DNA of 64,000 bases from Bradyrhizobium sp. CCBAU 51627 (GTDB lineage: Bacteria > Pseudomonadota > Alphaproteobacteria > Rhizobiales > Xanthobacteraceae), in NCBI RefSeq assembly GCF_028128765.1, contig NZ_LBJG01000005.1, positions 186,001-250,000 of the forward strand, read 5' to 3'. How positions within the stretch are numbered: position 1 is the first letter of the stretch; every line of letters starts with the position of its first letter. The notes beneath the pieces were generated by a model. The model saw only the letters and a list, made by a program, of their open reading frames with translations. It was not told the DNA's origin and did no database searches. Positions 62,808-64,000 of the stretch are shown here, in pieces. A program made the position numbers and the translations under genes.

Positions 62808-63710
62808 ATGAACACCCATGACCTCGTCGCTTTCGTCGCGGTAGTCGAGACCGGCTCGATCGTGGCGGCGTCGACGCGTCTCAACCTCACCCAGCCTGGC
62901 GTGACGCGCCGCATCCAGAATCTGGAGGAGATGCTGGGCACGCAGTTGTTGGATCGCCTGTCGAAGCCGCTGAAACCGACGGCCGCGGGACACGAGGCCT
63001 ATGAGCAGGGCCGCCGTCTGCTGAGATTGCTTGACGATCTCAAGGCCGGCGTTGCCAATGACGGAGTCGTTCGCGGCGAGTTCAGACTTGGTCTCACGCC
63101 GTTTCTGTCCGAGGCCGGGCTCAGCGCGCCGCTCGATGCTGTGCGTGCCGAATTTCCCGCGCTGAGCGTGCGCATCGTCTCGGGCTGGTCGCCCAACCAG
63201 GTCGAGCGGGTCAGCCGCAATGAGCTGGATGCCGCCGCAATCTGCCTGCCCGACGGGGCCGCGCCGCCCGCTGATCTGGTCGCTGACGATCTCGGTTCGC
63301 AGCCCGTGGTGTTCGTCGTCGCGCGCGACACGAAGATCGCTCGCACCGTCGATCTCGAGCGCCTGTCGCAGCTCTCATGGGTCATCAACCAGGACGGCTG
63401 CGGATTTCGCGATACGCTCAAGCGCCGCTTCGATGCCGAGCATCTGCCGTTCACGGTCGCGGTGGAGGCGCTCGACAGCGAGCTTCGCCTGTCGCTCGTG
63501 GCACGCGGCCTCGGAGTCGGGCTGGTGACGCCGCTCGCATTGAAGCGCAGCGCGTTTCGCGATTCGCTCAAGCCGGTCGCTGCGCGGGACTTCAATCCCG
63601 CCGTGCGCGCATGGTTGGTGCATCGCCCGCCAGCCGGGCGACTGGCCCGCCCGATCAACCTGTTCCGCGAACGCCTGGATCGGGAGCTCCAGGCTCTCAT
63701 TCGCGTCTAG
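62808..63710 (+). CDS. LysR family transcriptional regulator
   Basis: 300 residues. HTH at residues ~2-60: DLVAFVAVVETGSIVAASTRLNLTQPGVTRRIQNLEEMLGTQLLDR. The ligand-binding domain follows, with LSLVARGLGVGLVTPLAL near the end. The QPGVTRRIQ recognition segment is standard. It is probably an activator or repressor of the divergent MFS gene. Its last codon overlaps the 3' end of the convergent aldolase gene by 4 bases. Confidence 0.92.
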   Translation: MNTHDLVAFVAVVETGSIVAASTRLNLTQPGVTRRIQNLEEMLGTQLLDRLSKPLKPTAAGHEAYEQGRRLLRLLDDLKAGVANDGVVRGEFRLGLTPFLSEAGLSAPLDAVRAEFPALSVRIVSGWSPNQVERVSRNELDAAAICLPDGAAPPADLVADDLGSQPVVFVVARDTKIARTVDLERLSQLSWVINQDGCGFRDTLKRRFDAEHLPFTVAVEALDSELRLSLVARGLGVGLVTPLALKRSAFRDSLKPVAARDFNPAVRAWLVHRPPAGRLARPINLFRERLDRELQALIRV

Positions 63711-64000
63711 CGCAGCTTGCCGCGCGCTGCCACCGGCAGCGTGCCGATGATCTCTTCGCCGCGGACCATCAGGACCTCGTCCATCATGTTGACGACGACG
63801 CAGACATGGTTGGGCACGATCCGCACGACGTCGCCGACGTTCGGCCGCGTGTTGCTGCGGGAGAGATCGAGGAAGCCGTGCTCCTCGGCGAATTTCGCAA
63901 TCTTGGCTTCGGGATGCTCCAGGATCAGGCCGTGGCCGTCGAGGCCGCCGGTATCTGATGTCAGCGTCTTCGAGCCGGCATCGAGAATGCCGCGCTCGGG
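63707..64000 (-). CDS. D-threonine aldolase / DSD1 family PLP enzyme (C-terminal part, truncated by window edge)
   Basis: The last 97 codons read (P)ERGILDAGSKTLTSDTGGLD and onward to VVRIVPNHVCVVVNMMDEVL, then VRGEEIIGTLPVAARGKLR and TAG 63707. The pair PNHVC (His and Cys as metal ligands) and LDAGSKTLTSD are characteristic of the alanine racemase-like D-threonine aldolase / D-threo-3-hydroxyaspartate dehydratase family, PLP- and divalent-metal-dependent. The PLP-lysine half lies beyond position 64000. Confidence 0.9.
   Translation of the reverse strand, partial: PERGILDAGSKTLTSDTGGLDGHGLILEHPEAKIAKFAEEHGFLDLSRSNTRPNVGDVVRIVPNHVCVVVNMMDEVLMVRGEEIIGTLPVAARGKLR

Overview
The window is high-GC alphaproteobacterial chromosome. 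Gene content, codon bias and several dispersed repeat families point to Bradyrhizobium or a close relative (Nitrobacteraceae); this is inference, since no rRNA or other taxonomic marker is present. It holds about 57 protein genes, one tRNA-Gln, no phage or insertion sequence, and no CRISPR array. It reads as a metabolic region: transport, sugar-acid breakdown, branched-chain amino acid breakdown and CoA-ester chemistry, each module with a local regulator.

Layout. 0-6.3 kb: tRNA-Gln, a DUF1428 protein, a glutathione S-transferase, a long dispersed repeat, a TetR regulator with a clear operator facing a cytoplasmic-type arylsulfatase, and two exported small proteins (one IalB-like). 6.3-10.7 kb: a two-gene RND efflux pump without an outer-membrane channel. 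11-17 kb: a self-contained ferric-siderophore uptake operon (TonB-dependent receptor, PiuC-type dioxygenase, ExbB, ExbD, TonB). 17-20.6 kb: site-2 protease, LysR regulator, EamA exporter, GFA-family protein.

20.6-32.5 kb: the most coherent system, a LacI-controlled sugar or sugar-acid locus. On the minus strand lie two SDR dehydrogenases and an IlvD/Edd-type dehydratase. On the plus strand lie a CUT1-type ABC importer, a DenD-like dehydrogenase, a 2-keto-3-deoxy-sugar-acid kinase and a KDPG aldolase. Two near-identical 14-bp LacI-type operators sit exactly where they would control both arms. The logic is import, oxidation to an aldonate, dehydration to a 2-keto-3-deoxy acid, phosphorylation and aldol cleavage to pyruvate plus a triose phosphate. 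The substrate is not evident.

32.5-37 kb: a thiolase, a coiled-coil small protein, a class III CoA transferase, and a thiolase-fold protein lacking its nucleophilic cysteine that overlaps a DUF35 partner gene. A 33-residue membrane miniprotein is encoded just downstream on the other strand. 37-43 kb: a CMD-family protein, a MazG-like protein, a glutaminase-STAS-cyclic-nucleotide fusion, and a divergent biotin-carrier / IclR-carboxyltransferase pair around an IclR-type palindrome. 43-51 kb: a secreted Cys-rich protein, an FAD-linked D-2-hydroxyacid dehydrogenase, a second copy of the long repeat, an MFS transporter, and a small acyl-CoA group (thiolase, enoyl-CoA hydratase, thioesterase, TetR) that shares an ATGAT-N4-ATCAT operator. 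51-61.5 kb: the valine/isobutyrate operon (LysR, mmsA, acyl-CoA dehydrogenase, 3-hydroxyisobutyryl-CoA hydrolase, mmsB), then acyl-CoA synthetase, MaoC hydratase, SDR and an FAD enzyme whose best start is CTG. 61.5-64 kb: a divergent MFS/LysR pair and the 3' end of a D-threonine-aldolase-family gene.
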